A DNA stretch of 42,809 nt from Gemmatimonadota bacterium (GTDB lineage: Bacteria > Gemmatimonadota > Gemmatimonadetes > Longimicrobiales > Gaopeijiaceae). Shown one piece after another: positions 8,164 to 18,406 of this stretch. Where the stretch lies: contig JAJDUP010000021.1 in assembly GCA_022826565.1 (NCBI GenBank), positions 1-42,809 of the forward strand. The letters run 5' to 3'. The position numbers and the translations under genes are program-made. Each line of letters starts with the position of its first letter. The stretch's first letter is position 1. Below the pieces are notes generated by a model. That model ran no database searches. It was not told where the DNA came from and saw only the letters and a program-made list of their open reading frames with translations.

Positions 8164-8167
<4 letters not shown>
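7715..8167 (-). CDS. Small lipoprotein of unknown function, overlapping ahcY
   Basis: About 150 aa if translation starts at a TTG overlapping the ahcY stop; this gives a basic n-region, a hydrophobic stretch and the lipobox LAVLSC. A GTG at 8122 or ATG at 8095 would give shorter leaders. The mature part ([21 protein letters not shown], then a beta-rich chain with FRVDFEPGD) resembles a lipocalin-like or META-like fold in rhythm, without diagnostic residues. It probably sits in a cell-envelope membrane. The overlap suggests translational coupling to ahcY, though no functional link is obvious. The long N-terminal extension of this frame lies inside ahcY and is ignored. Confidence 0.65.
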
Positions 8168-9645
<1,478 letters not shown>

Positions 9646-9693
9646 GAATCGCACACCTCAGCTTGCTTCAATGGGTAATCGATTAATCTAGCA

Positions 9694-9725
9694 GTGACGG
9701 GTGGCTGATCCAGAGCCACCGTCAC
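9694..9725 (-). terminator. Hairpin at the end of the RES toxin gene
   Basis: A 12-bp stem with one bulged base (GTGACG-GTGGCT pairing with AGCCAC-CGTCAC, loop CTGGATC) spans the RES stop codon; TGCTAGATTAATC follows. It probably ends the toxin-antitoxin transcript before ahcY. The AT-rich segment after it (9665-9690) may hold the ahcY promoter. Confidence 0.55.
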
Positions 9726-10201
9726 CGGGGCTGGTTCGGGCCGCCCTTGCCCAGCAGGCGCAAATCGAACGAAAAGGGCCGCGAGGCCGACATGCGGACT
9801 CCCGAAGCGTCGGGATGCAGGGGATTGACGAGTACATTGGTTTCCTCGGGAACCAGCACCGACGGAACCCGGAGCAACAGGTGTTCACCGCTGCGTGCCC
9901 AATGGTCGCCCATCCTCTGACACTCGGCCGGAGCGGGCGTTTGCCGCCACTGTTGGGGAAGGTCGTCGGGACCGACCGATACTTCGCTGGCCCCGTCCGG
10001 TATCCGCAGACACGAGGCCACCAGGTCGTCAGGCGCGTCCTCCGGGTCGATGTGAACCAGGTATTCGAGCGCCGCGAGCGACAGCTGGGATGCGGTATAC
10101 ACGGCCGGGATCCCGCGCGAGTTCCAGCGGCCGCCGAAGAGGCGGGCGCCCTCACCGTCGAGCCCCGTGTGCGCTATTCGCGAGATGCGCCAGACATGCA
10201 C
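9722..10201 (-). CDS. RES-domain toxin of a RES-Xre (MbcT/MbcA-like) toxin-antitoxin pair
   Basis: 159 aa, almost entirely RES domain. Typical features: N-terminal WRISR, the FGGRWNSRGIPAVYTA motif with conserved Arg and Tyr, the ALEYLVH helix with its Glu, and a C-terminal segment with VLVNPLHPDA and FSFDLRLLG. Characterised members (MbcT, ParT-like) bind NAD+ and phosphorylyse, hydrolyse or transfer ADP-ribose, arresting growth by NAD+ depletion. The gene starts 15 bases after the Xre-type antitoxin gene, the usual antitoxin-first order. No truncation is apparent. Confidence 0.9.
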   Translation of the reverse strand: MHVWRISRIAHTGLDGEGARLFGGRWNSRGIPAVYTASQLSLAALEYLVHIDPEDAPDDLVASCLRIPDGASEVSVGPDDLPQQWRQTPAPAECQRMGDHWARSGEHLLLRVPSVLVPEETNVLVNPLHPDASGVRMSASRPFSFDLRLLGKGGPNQPR

Positions 10202-10216
10202 CGTGGGGTCGGCTTC

Positions 10217-10648
10217 CTATGCCCCCAGACCGTGTTCGATCCGGCCGAGAATCTGCTCCACGATGCGAACGCCGACGTCGTTCTCGAGCAGATCGAGCGG
10301 CAGCCTCCCCTCGAGTGCGCGGTTGGGCTTGCGGAGCCAGCGGCTTGCCTTGGCCGAATCGCCAATGGCTTCGCCGGCCCTGGCCACCACCCGCACGACG
10401 CGCGTCAACCGATCGGACTGGCGGGGCGTCAGCGGTCTGCCCAAACGCTTGCGGTGAGCCAGCGTTCGCCTTGGGATTACGAGCGCATGGAGTTCCCCAG
10501 CCCGCAGCGTCCCGGCACGCACGACAGACTCGGCCGCGTCCACCGGCAGCCCGATCCGGATGGCATCGTCCAAGTCGAAGTCGGAGCGGATGTCACGGCC
10601 GAGGACCTGCCGCCCGCCGAGATGTTCGGCCAGTGCCTGTGTGGTCAC
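10217..10648 (-). CDS. Xre/MbcA/ParS-type antitoxin (DUF2384)
   Basis: 143 aa from a GTG at 10648 placed 5 bases after GGAGG; the open frame begins earlier at a TTG without a ribosome site. The N-terminal half is helical with a helix-turn-helix-like region, and the C-terminal part carries LTPRQSDRLTRVVRVVARAGEAIGD, SRWLRKPNRALEGRLPLDLL and the terminal VRIVEQILGRIEHG helix, the DUF2384 toxin-binding signature. It should neutralise the adjoining RES toxin and repress the shared promoter, which would lie in 10649-10702. Confidence 0.88.
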   Translation of the reverse strand: MTTQALAEHLGGRQVLGRDIRSDFDLDDAIRIGLPVDAAESVVRAGTLRAGELHALVIPRRTLAHRKRLGRPLTPRQSDRLTRVVRVVARAGEAIGDSAKASRWLRKPNRALEGRLPLDLLENDVGVRIVEQILGRIEHGLGA

Positions 10649-10702
10649 TCTCTCCTCCCGTGCAACATTGCCCAATCAATATGAGCAAACGCCCGCATCC
10701 CG

Positions 10703-13700
10703 TCAATTTCCCGGCGGCCTCCGAATCCGGTCCCAGTAGTCCGTCGGCCGGTCGTCGCTGAGCAACGCGTCCGCGTCCACCCAGTACGGCTCGCCGTAGC
10801 GCCGGTCGCTCGGCCACAGTTCGTCCAGGGTGTCACCGTTGTAGACGATGCCGTCCTTGATCACGTAGTCGATGTCCGCGGTGGCGCGGATGTCTTCGAG
10901 CGGGTTGGAGTTGAGGACGACGAAGTCGGCGATCTTCCCCTCCGCCAGCGACCCCAGCTCGTGCGCCAGCCCCAGAAAGTGCGCGCCGTGGATCGTGGCG
11001 ACCTCGATGGCGGTGTGCTCGTCCGAACCCGCGGCGACCATCCAGACCTCGTAGTGCGGACCGAGGCCGTGCAGCTGTCCGTGAGCCCCGATCGCGCCCC
11101 AGCCGCCCTCCTCGATGATGTCGACCATCCCGCGCGCGATCAGCGGGAATGAGTAGTCGGTCTCGGGGCGCAGCATCCGCCGCCGGGTGACGGGGATCAG
11201 CATCCGCCAGGGCAGCCAGCGCCGCATCTTGGGGTCCTTCCAGATCTCGTATTCCTGGTAGTAGTACTCCTCGTTCCAGGGCCCGGGGCCACCCACCATG
11301 AAGGTCGGCGAGTACACGGCATCCGCCTGCCCGAAGAACTTCGCCACGTCGCTGTAGAGCGGCACATAGCTCTGAGGGTGCTCCCACCCCGTGTGTCCGT
11401 CCATGATCATGCCCATGTTGAACTCGATGTCGCCGCCCTCCGAAGTCACCCGCATTCCGCGCACGCGCGCCGCGTCGGTGACCCACTGCCGCTGCTGCCG
11501 TGTCGGCTGCAGGTACTCCTTGATCGTCACCGCGCCCCACGAATGGAGGCGCGCCACGTTCTGGTCCGCCAGCTCGTAGCTCGAGATCTCGTTCTGGCGT
11601 GCGCCGTCGCCCGAATACACCGGATCGCCCGTGCTGTAGACGCGCGGCCCGATCATCCTGCCCGATTCGACCAGCTCGGCGGCCGGGAACACGTTGGCCG
11701 ACCACTGCGAGTTGTCCAGCGTGGTCGTCACCCCGTACGCTAGGTAGACCGCCGACTCCCAGTTGCGCAGCGGGATGATGCCCAGGTGGTCGCGGTGGTG
11801 GTGCGCGTGCATGTCGATCAGCCCCGGGATGATCGTCTTGCCGCTTGCGTCGAACACCTGGACCGCGCCGGCGGTGTCGCACTCGCCGACGCAGGTGATT
11901 CTGCCGTCCGTGGCGACCAGTGTTCCGTTTTCAAGGACGACGTCGTCCTCGACGGTGACGATGCGGGCGCCTGTGAAGGCTACCGTGCCCGACGCGATGT
12001 GGCGGGGAAGCTCCAGCCGGATCGGCACTTCCCGGGTCTCATCCGTGGTGACATCGTGCGCGTAGTAGCGCGGCCCGCTCACGAATTCGAGCGTGTTGGC
12101 GTCGCGCCAGCGCGGGTGGATGCCACCCTCCAGGCTGAGTTGCGTCACGGGAAGCTGGCCGTCCCGCTTGGCGATCCGCACCGTGTTGAATCCGGTGCCG
12201 CCGTAGGGGAACGGCATGCGGTAGACGTTGTCGCCCTCCTGGAAGGCGAGCCATGCGCCGTCGGGGGACACGGCGGCCTCGTCGGCGTCGGGAAGGGTGA
12301 AGTGGACGCGCCGGTCGGTGCCGTCGGCGCGGATGGAGGCGATGTCGGTACCGGCGGGGTCGTCGCCCATGGGCCCGAGCGCTTCGGCGTAGAAGAGGCG
12401 GCCGTCGGGGCCGAACCACGCCTGGGGCGGGGGGCGGCGGGGCATCATCGGGCGGCCGCCGGTGTAGGGACGCGCCACCTTGGTGATCGTGCGCGTATCG
12501 CCACCCGACGCGGGCACGGCCACGAACTCGAAGTACTCGTTGCTGGCCACGGTGCGGCCGCGGCTGGTGGCGCCCGCGCCCCGGGTGGCCACGATCTCGC
12601 CACCGTCGGGGCTCCACACCGTGTTCATGTACTCGCCCTCCCGCGTGGTGAGCTGCGCGGCGGTCCCGCCGCCCGCCGGCACGCGCCAGATGTGGCCGCG
12701 CCCGTTCTGCTCCCAGCTCGTGAACGCGATGTGACTGCCGTCCGGGGACCATGCGGGAGCGATCTCGGAGTGGTCGAAGGAGTCGTCGGTGAGGCGCTCG
12801 GGCGTGCCGTCGGGAAGGTCCATCATCCAGATCCGGCCCGCGGCGTGGAACGCGAGACGGCTTCCGTCGGGGGACGAGGCGGTCCAGCGCGGGAACTTCA
12901 CCGTGAACGTGGTGCCGAGCGGCTCCTGCGGCCTCCCCGCCATCTCCGAGATGACCCGGTGGACGCGCGCCGTGAACTCGATGGTGGTCACGTCGCCGCT
13001 CTCGATATCGACCCGGCGGATCTTCCCCCCGGCCGGGATCACGATCGAGCGGCTGTCGCGCGACCACGCATAGCCGGGGAGATCCCGCGAGACCTTCATG
13101 CCCTCGGCCATGTCCACCTCGATCGGGTCCATGACCACGCGTTCCGCGCCGGTCTCGAGGTCGCGCAGCCAGAGCGCGGTGCGGGGACCGAAGCGCAACC
13201 CCTTGTGCGAGATCGTGCCGTCGGGGATGCGCCGCGCGAAGGCGACCCAGCGCCCGTCCGGCGACGGTTCGGGCGCGATCGCGCCGCCGCTCGAGGTCTG
13301 ACCCTGCTGCACCGCCTGGCCCGTCGTGACCTCGTCCACGCGCCCCGTCTCCAGGTCGAGCCTGCGGATCTGCTTGTAGCCCTGCACGACGTCGGAGCGC
13401 CCCGACCAGACCCCGGGCGGTGCAGTGCGGACCTGGAAGTAGAGCGACCCGCCGTCGGGCGAGAACGCCGGCCAGGCGGCGGCCGCGTAGTCCGAACCGA
13501 CCAGCTCCACGCCCTCGCCACCGTCGCGGGAATACATCCAGAGCCCGGCGCCCCCGGCCCCGCGCTGCGTCGACGCGCGTCGGACCACGATGAACCGGCC
13601 GTCGGGCGACCACGCCGGCTCCCAGGCCCGGAGCGCCTGGTCTTCGAAGACCGGCCGCGGGTTCGACCCGTCCGCGTCCATCAGCCACAGGTTGCTCTGG

Positions 13701-14092
13701 CCCCCGCGGTCGGAAATGAATGCGATCGTGGATCCGTCGGGTGAGAAGCGTGGATGATAGTTGACCGCGATGCCCGAATTCTGAGTCAGCGCGACCGCTT
13801 CACCGCCCTCCGACGGGACGCGGTAGACGTGGCCAAGCAGGTCGAAGACGACCCATTCGCCGTCAGCGGAGAGGTCGACCGACATCCACGTGCCCTCGGT
13901 CGTGGTAAAGTCGACCTCCCGGGTCTCTCCACGAGGAGCGGTGACATCCCATTCTTCCACATCCTCCGCCTCCTGGCCGTGGAGGAAGCCCGGTGCATCC
14001 ACAACGGCAAAAAGTCCGATCCACAGCATGACCGGGAGCGGGCGAAGAGAGGCACAGCGGCGAATCGGGGGACCGGTGACTTGCGGGCGCAT
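10703..14092 (-). CDS. Exported PD40/TolB-like beta-propeller fused to amidohydrolase
   Basis: 1129 aa from the ATG at 14092 behind GGAGG; the frame is open 49 codons further but lacks a ribosome site. Residues 1-40 are a signal peptide ending near FLHGQ. Residues about 60-690 hold repeated PD40/WD40-like blades (SPDG followed by IAF, e.g. PRFSPDGSTIAFISD, PAWSPDGSHIAFTSWE). Residues about 740-1110 are a metal-dependent amidohydrolase: IIPGLIDMHAHHHRDH gives the first metal ligands, further His occur in DGHTGWEHPQ and AHGQLHG, and the domain closes with GSLAEGKIADFVVLNSNP. It probably cleaves a peptide-like or cyclic amide substrate in the periplasm; the substrate is unknown. It is transcribed away from a TonB receptor gene across a shared promoter region. 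Confidence 0.93.
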   Translation of the reverse strand: MRPQVTGPPIRRCASLRPLPVMLWIGLFAVVDAPGFLHGQEAEDVEEWDVTAPRGETREVDFTTTEGTWMSVDLSADGEWVVFDLLGHVYRVPSEGGEAVALTQNSGIAVNYHPRFSPDGSTIAFISDRGGQSNLWLMDADGSNPRPVFEDQALRAWEPAWSPDGRFIVVRRASTQRGAGGAGLWMYSRDGGEGVELVGSDYAAAAWPAFSPDGGSLYFQVRTAPPGVWSGRSDVVQGYKQIRRLDLETGRVDEVTTGQAVQQGQTSSGGAIAPEPSPDGRWVAFARRIPDGTISHKGLRFGPRTALWLRDLETGAERVVMDPIEVDMAEGMKVSRDLPGYAWSRDSRSIVIPAGGKIRRVDIESGDVTTIEFTARVHRVISEMAGRPQEPLGTTFTVKFPRWTASSPDGSRLAFHAAGRIWMMDLPDGTPERLTDDSFDHSEIAPAWSPDGSHIAFTSWEQNGRGHIWRVPAGGGTAAQLTTREGEYMNTVWSPDGGEIVATRGAGATSRGRTVASNEYFEFVAVPASGGDTRTITKVARPYTGGRPMMPRRPPPQAWFGPDGRLFYAEALGPMGDDPAGTDIASIRADGTDRRVHFTLPDADEAAVSPDGAWLAFQEGDNVYRMPFPYGGTGFNTVRIAKRDGQLPVTQLSLEGGIHPRWRDANTLEFVSGPRYYAHDVTTDETREVPIRLELPRHIASGTVAFTGARIVTVEDDVVLENGTLVATDGRITCVGECDTAGAVQVFDASGKTIIPGLIDMHAHHHRDHLGIIPLRNWESAVYLAYGVTTTLDNSQWSANVFPAAELVESGRMIGPRVYSTGDPVYSGDGARQNEISSYELADQNVARLHSWGAVTIKEYLQPTRQQRQWVTDAARVRGMRVTSEGGDIEFNMGMIMDGHTGWEHPQSYVPLYSDVAKFFGQADAVYSPTFMVGGPGPWNEEYYYQEYEIWKDPKMRRWLPWRMLIPVTRRRMLRPETDYSFPLIARGMVDIIEEGGWGAIGAHGQLHGLGPHYEVWMVAAGSDEHTAIEVATIHGAHFLGLAHELGSLAEGKIADFVVLNSNPLEDIRATADIDYVIKDGIVYNGDTLDELWPSDRRYGEPYWVDADALLSDDRPTDYWDRIRRPPGN

Positions 14093-14222
14093 GGGAACCT
14101 CCGTTGCGGAACCGGGTACAGCGGGACGACTTGGGGACGGCTTGCAAGTCAGAATGTGCAGGTCGTCGGAACGGAGCAACTCGTGCACACAGAGGGGCCA
14201 ACTCTGGGCCAAGCGCGAAATC

Positions 14223-14252
14223 TTGACAAATGGTGTCAAAAGACACTATTAT
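14223..14252 (+). promoter_or_regulatory. Sigma70-type promoter for the second TonB receptor
   Basis: Perfect -35 TTGACA (14223-14228), 18-base spacer, -10 TATTAT (14247-14252, five of six consensus bases), in a locally AT-rich patch of otherwise G+C-rich DNA. It points at the receptor gene starting at 14433, leaving a leader of about 170 bases. Confidence 0.75.
14233..14246. promoter_or_regulatory. Palindromic operator inside the promoter spacer
   Basis: GTGTCAAAAGACAC is a perfect inverted repeat lying exactly between the -35 and -10 boxes. It overlaps a second one, TTGACA-N5-TGTCAA (14223-14239). A repressor bound here would block polymerase directly, so the receptor, and perhaps the divergent amidohydrolase gene, is probably controlled by a dimeric regulator not encoded in this window. 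Confidence 0.6.
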
Positions 14253-14432
14253 AGCGATGATTCAGAGACAGAGGAGTCGTGCTCGGTAACCAATCTGATT
14301 TCGATTACAATTGATGGCTTTGTCGTCCGGCGTGCCCGGCTGCCGAACACGTCGGCTGCGCACCGGATCGACGCGCGACACTCGCTTCAGCAAATGCAGC
14401 ATCCTCTGTACCAATCCGAAAGGAGACAAGGA

Positions 14433-17210
14433 ATGATCAGACGCGGATTCACGATCCTTGCCCTGTTGGCCGCACCGACCACGGGCTTCGCCCAGGGTAC
14501 GATCGAAGGGACCGTCCGCAGCGGTGACAGCGGGATGGGACTCGGGAACGCCCGGGTCGAAATCCCCGCGCTCGGCCTGGTGGAATTCACCGGGGCCACA
14601 GGAGCTTTCTCAATGACCGGCGTGCCCGCCGGCACGCATACCCTCGAAGTCCGGCTCCTCGGATACGGACTGCAAACCCAGGACGTGACGGTGGCCGGGC
14701 AATCCGTCACTCTCGATATCACACTCGGCATCGCGGCTTTCGAACTCAACGAACTCGTGGTTGTGGGAAGCCGCACCAGGCCACGCACCGTCACCGAGTC
14801 GATGGTGCCGGTCGACGTCATCCCGGTGTCCGAGATCGCGCAGCAGGCCGAGACCAACCTCGATTTTCTGCTTCGCAACGTAGTCCCCTCGTACAACGTC
14901 AACATCCAGCCGATCAGCGACGCGGCGACGATCACGCGGCCGGCCAACCTGCGCGGCCTCGCGTCCGACCACACGCTGGTGCTCGTCAACGGCAAGCGCC
15001 GCCACCGGGGCGCGGTCATCACCTGGCTGGGCGCGGGCCTGTCGGACGGTGCCCAGGGGCCGGACATCGGGCCCATCCCGGGCATCGCGCTGCGCCAGGT
15101 CGAGGTGCTGCGGGACGGCGCCTCGGCGCAGTACGGTTCGGACGCCATCGCGGGCGTGCTGAACTTCCAGCTGAAGAACGACCGCTCCGGCGGGTCGGTG
15201 CAGGTCAAACAGGGCCGGCACTTCGACGGAGACGAGTTCGTCGACGGTTCGGACCGGAGCTGGGGCGGTCACGGGAACGCGCTCTCGGTGGCGGGCAATT
15301 TCGGGATTCCGCTGGGCGAGTCCGGATTCGCCAACGTCAGCGTGGAGTTCGGCAACCAGGAGCCGACGGACCGCGCGATCCAGCGGAACGACGCGGCCGG
15401 GCTCGTCGCGGCGGGCAACACGGCGGTGCGGACGCCGACCGCGCAGGTCTGGGGCTCTCCGAGGGTCTCCGACGACCTCAAGGTGTTCCTGAACACCGGC
15501 TACAACTTCGATGACGACGAGCAGGTCTACGCCTTCGGCAACATCGCCACGAAGCGGGTGGACGGCGGCTTCTTCTTCCGCAACCCGAACACCCGCGGCG
15601 GCGTCTTTTCAGGCGACGGCGGCGGCACCCTGCTGATCGGCGACGTGCTGCAGGCGAAGGGCCTCGGGTCGGCCGACTGCCCGGTCGTGGCGATCACCAA
15701 CAACGTCCCCGACCCGGTCGCGCTCCAGCGCGTGCTCGACGACCCGAACTGCTTCTCCTTCCAGGAGATGTTCCCCGGGGGCTTCACGCCGCAGTTCGGC
15801 GGCGAAGTCTTCGATGCCTCGGTCGTCGGCGGGATCAGGGGCCGCACCGACAGCGGCGTCAACTGGGACGCCAGCACGAGCTGGGGCAGGAACCTGGCCG
15901 ACTTCTTCATCTACAACACGGTGAACGCGGCGCTCGGGCCCGAGACACCCACCGAATTCGATCCCGGCCTCTACAACCAGGAAGAGATCAACCTCAACCT
16001 CGATCTCTCCTATCAGGTGAGCGACGTGGCCAACCTGGCGGGCGGATTCGAGCAGCGCGAGGAGCGTTTCGAGATCGGTCAGGGCCAGGACGAATCGTGG
16101 AAGATCGGCCCGTACGCGGCCCAGGGCTTCAGCTCATCGTCGAACGGCTTCCCCGGCTTCAGCCCGCTGGCCGCCGGCGACTGGACCCGCAGCAACACCG
16201 CGGTGTACGCCGACCTCAACCTGGGCCGGGCCGACGACCCCTGGGCCGTGGGAATCGCGGGCCGCTACGAGAGCTTCTCCGACTTCGGCGGCAAGGCGAC
16301 CGGAAAGGTCTCCTTCCGCTTCGAGGCCACCGACCGGATTGCTTTCCGGGCGAACGCCAACACCGGCTTCCGCGCGCCCACGCCGGGTCAGCAGAATGCC
16401 TTCAACGTGTCGACGGTCTTCGATACCCAACTCGGCGACCTGGTCAATCGCGGCACCATTCCCTCCACCTCGGAGGTGGCACGGACCCGCGGCGGCAGGC
16501 AGCTGGAGCCCGAGACCTCGGTCAGCATGACCGGCGGGGTCATGTACGAAGCGGGCGCGTTCCGCTTCACGGCGGACTACTTCCGCATCGCGATCTCGGA
16601 CCGCTTCGCTCAGACCAGCACCTTCAAACTCACGCCCGACGAAGTCACCAGACTGGTCTCGGAGGGGGTGACGAGCGCCGCGAACCTGGCCGAGTTCCGC
16701 TTCTTCACCAACGACTTCGCGACCCTGACCCAGGGCATCGACCTGGTGGCCAACTACTCGCCGGGCGAGGCGACCAACCTGAGCCTGCTCTTCAACTACA
16801 CCGGCACGGAGGTCACCGAGCACAATCCTGAAGTCGTGAACGATGGGCGCGTGAACCAGCTCGAGCGGGCGCTGCCGCGCTACCGCAGCGTCCTCAGCCT
16901 GTCGCAGCAGCTGGGCAGCCTCAGCGCCCTGGTCCGGGGGACCTACTACGACGGCTTCTACGATTCCGAGCTCAGCGACCCCGACCTCCGTTACGGCGCG
17001 CGCGTCCTCTTCGACGCCGAAGTCTCGCTGCCGCTGGCGGACAACGCGAGCATCGCGATCGGCGCCAACAACCTGTTCAACACCTACCCGGACGAGAATC
17101 CCGCCGCGTCCGGCCTCGGCGCGCTCTATCCGGAGAGCTCTCCGTACGGCTTCAACGGCGGCTACTACTACCTGCGGTTGAGCTACGACTGGCTGTGGGA
17201 GTCGCGGTGA
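14433..17210 (+). CDS. TonB-dependent receptor with carboxypeptidase-regulatory-like domain
   Basis: 925 aa from the ATG at 14433 behind AAGGAG; upstream frame extension is non-coding promoter DNA. Residues 1-20 are a signal peptide (ending GFAQ). Residues about 21-105 are a CarboxypepD_reg-like domain (GTIEGTVRSGDSGMGLGNAR). Residues about 115-255 are the plug (ELVVVGSRTRPRT, NLRGLASDHTLVLVNGKRRH, EVLRDGASAQYGSDAIAGV), and the barrel runs to the final YDWLWESR, with ANTGFRAPTPGQQNAF matching a conserved barrel segment. NGKRRH with YGSDAIAGVLNF is characteristic of large receptors for complex ligands. The ligand is unknown. A strong hairpin follows at 17301. Confidence 0.95.
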   Translation: MIRRGFTILALLAAPTTGFAQGTIEGTVRSGDSGMGLGNARVEIPALGLVEFTGATGAFSMTGVPAGTHTLEVRLLGYGLQTQDVTVAGQSVTLDITLGIAAFELNELVVVGSRTRPRTVTESMVPVDVIPVSEIAQQAETNLDFLLRNVVPSYNVNIQPISDAATITRPANLRGLASDHTLVLVNGKRRHRGAVITWLGAGLSDGAQGPDIGPIPGIALRQVEVLRDGASAQYGSDAIAGVLNFQLKNDRSGGSVQVKQGRHFDGDEFVDGSDRSWGGHGNALSVAGNFGIPLGESGFANVSVEFGNQEPTDRAIQRNDAAGLVAAGNTAVRTPTAQVWGSPRVSDDLKVFLNTGYNFDDDEQVYAFGNIATKRVDGGFFFRNPNTRGGVFSGDGGGTLLIGDVLQAKGLGSADCPVVAITNNVPDPVALQRVLDDPNCFSFQEMFPGGFTPQFGGEVFDASVVGGIRGRTDSGVNWDASTSWGRNLADFFIYNTVNAALGPETPTEFDPGLYNQEEINLNLDLSYQVSDVANLAGGFEQREERFEIGQGQDESWKIGPYAAQGFSSSSNGFPGFSPLAAGDWTRSNTAVYADLNLGRADDPWAVGIAGRYESFSDFGGKATGKVSFRFEATDRIAFRANANTGFRAPTPGQQNAFNVSTVFDTQLGDLVNRGTIPSTSEVARTRGGRQLEPETSVSMTGGVMYEAGAFRFTADYFRIAISDRFAQTSTFKLTPDEVTRLVSEGVTSAANLAEFRFFTNDFATLTQGIDLVANYSPGEATNLSLLFNYTGTEVTEHNPEVVNDGRVNQLERALPRYRSVLSLSQQLGSLSALVRGTYYDGFYDSELSDPDLRYGARVLFDAEVSLPLADNASIAIGANNLFNTYPDENPAASGLGALYPESSPYGFNGGYYYLRLSYDWLWESR

Positions 17211-17237
17211 CCGGCCTTGGCACACGACAGCCGCGAC

Positions 17238-17257
17238 TTAGCTAATTAGTTAGCTAA
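17238..17257. promoter_or_regulatory. Doubled palindrome TTAGCTAA-N4-TTAGCTAA
   Basis: Two copies of the self-complementary octamer TTAGCTAA, four bases apart, 28 bases after the receptor stop and AT-rich in contrast to its surroundings. Together they can form one hairpin or bind two regulator dimers. No promoter or gene start is adjacent, so the role is unknown. Confidence 0.45.
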
Positions 17258-17300
17258 CTTCCTGGCCGGTCAGGCAGGGAAACCGCCTGGCATGAAACTA

Positions 17301-17339
17301 GAGACCCCGGCGGGCTCGAGAGAGTCCGCCGGGGTTCTC
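17301..17339. terminator. Bidirectional terminator between convergent genes
   Basis: GAGACCCCGGCGG pairs with CCGCCGGGGTTCTC around a GCTCGAGAGAGT loop (one base unpaired). A TTCTCTT run follows on the plus strand and TAGTTT on the minus strand. It separates the TonB receptor gene from the four-gene minus-strand operon that ends at 17361. Confidence 0.75.
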
Positions 17340-17360
17340 TTGCAGTCCCGGCTTGCCGCG

Positions 17361-18383
17361 TCATCCTCCGAGACTCCGCAGAGCGGTGGCGGCCTCTTCG
17401 GCCGAGAGGGCCTCGCGGATGGCGTCCCGGATGACGCCGTTGTCGGGATCGGCCGACCGGGCCTGTTCGAAACGTGCCAGAGCCGAATCGAAGTCTCCGA
17501 TGATGCGGTGCAGCACGCCAACGTTGTAGTGCGCCGCCGCCAGGTCCCTGGCGTCGATTTCCGCCGCCGTCCCCGGCTCGCAGGCGCTCGCGTTCACGAT
17601 CGATATCTCGAGCGCGCGCTCGTAGTCGCCGGCCTCGACGGCGCGGTGGGCCAGGTTCAACCCGCATCGCTCGTCGTCGAAGAAGACCAACTCCCTCACC
17701 TCGAACCAGCGAAACAGGATAGGCGTGATGGATCGGATCGTGCTGCGGTAGGCCTGCTCCGCAACCGTCCCCGGGGACGGGAATTCCGGTTCGCCCCTGA
17801 TGCTCGAGTTCGTAATCTCGGGATCGTGGGTGAGCGTACGCGAGGCGGCCACGAGATCCGTTGACTGATCGACGACCTCGAACGTCCCCCGGAACCGGAC
17901 CCGTGTGCGCGCATGGTATTCCGGCACGATCCGGCGACGGGTGTTGTCTCCCGCCCTTTCGACGATTTCCCGCTCGGTCACGCTCCGTTCCTGCTCCGTC
18001 TCGCAGCGCGTAACATCGACGGCGATCACAGCGTCGGCGTTCTGCCCGCCACCGCCGCGCGCAACCCGGACGCCGCGTTCCAACAGCTCCTGGGTCAGCA
18101 CCTGCACCCACTCCGCTTCGCAGCTGGCCTGCGCGGTCCCGGCGCGTCCCCCGCGCGGACGGGCATCCTCGGCAAACACGACCTCGTCGACCACGAAGCC
18201 CACGCCCGGCGGGTGCTCGACCTCTACGGTCACGGTCGGGTTGAAGGTCGCCGCGTACCGCATCGAGGCGCAGGACGCCACCGACAGCACGGCCAGGGCG
18301 AGACCGCCGGCTCGGGCGGCCGCGCGGACTGGACCGAGGCTCCTGTCGACATTCGGATCCCGTGTTGACGCGAGCGTTCTCAT
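17361..18383 (-). CDS. Lipoprotein with C-terminal TPR-like repeats, unknown function
   Basis: 340 aa. Lipobox LSVASC after a basic, Ala-rich leader marks a lipoprotein. Residues about 45-230 form a beta-rich domain (FNPTVTVEVEHPPG, VIAVDVTRCETEQERSVTE, VRFRGTFEVVDQSTD) resembling the curli-assembly or LPS-assembly lipoprotein style of domain, without a decisive motif. Residues about 240-335 are tandem TPR-like helices (LAHRAVEAGDYERALEI, AHYNVGVLHRIIGDFDSALARFEQA, then ADPDNGVIRDAI). It should sit in the periplasm or on the outer membrane and bind partner proteins. It is the last gene of the minus-strand operon, 23 bases after the cyclase. Confidence 0.75.
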   Translation of the reverse strand: MRTLASTRDPNVDRSLGPVRAAARAGGLALAVLSVASCASMRYAATFNPTVTVEVEHPPGVGFVVDEVVFAEDARPRGGRAGTAQASCEAEWVQVLTQELLERGVRVARGGGGQNADAVIAVDVTRCETEQERSVTEREIVERAGDNTRRRIVPEYHARTRVRFRGTFEVVDQSTDLVAASRTLTHDPEITNSSIRGEPEFPSPGTVAEQAYRSTIRSITPILFRWFEVRELVFFDDERCGLNLAHRAVEAGDYERALEISIVNASACEPGTAAEIDARDLAAAHYNVGVLHRIIGDFDSALARFEQARSADPDNGVIRDAIREALSAEEAATALRSLGG

Positions 18384-18406
18384 CTCAATTCACGGCCGCC
18401 GCGCCT

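Noticed and set aside
9646..9721. SAH riboswitch before ahcY
   Set aside because: The leader is only about 50 bases after the toxin-gene hairpin and shows none of the conserved SAH aptamer elements.
11786..13744. 652-codon plus-strand ORF
   Set aside because: Antisense shadow of the PD40/amidohydrolase gene, typical of G+C-rich coding DNA.
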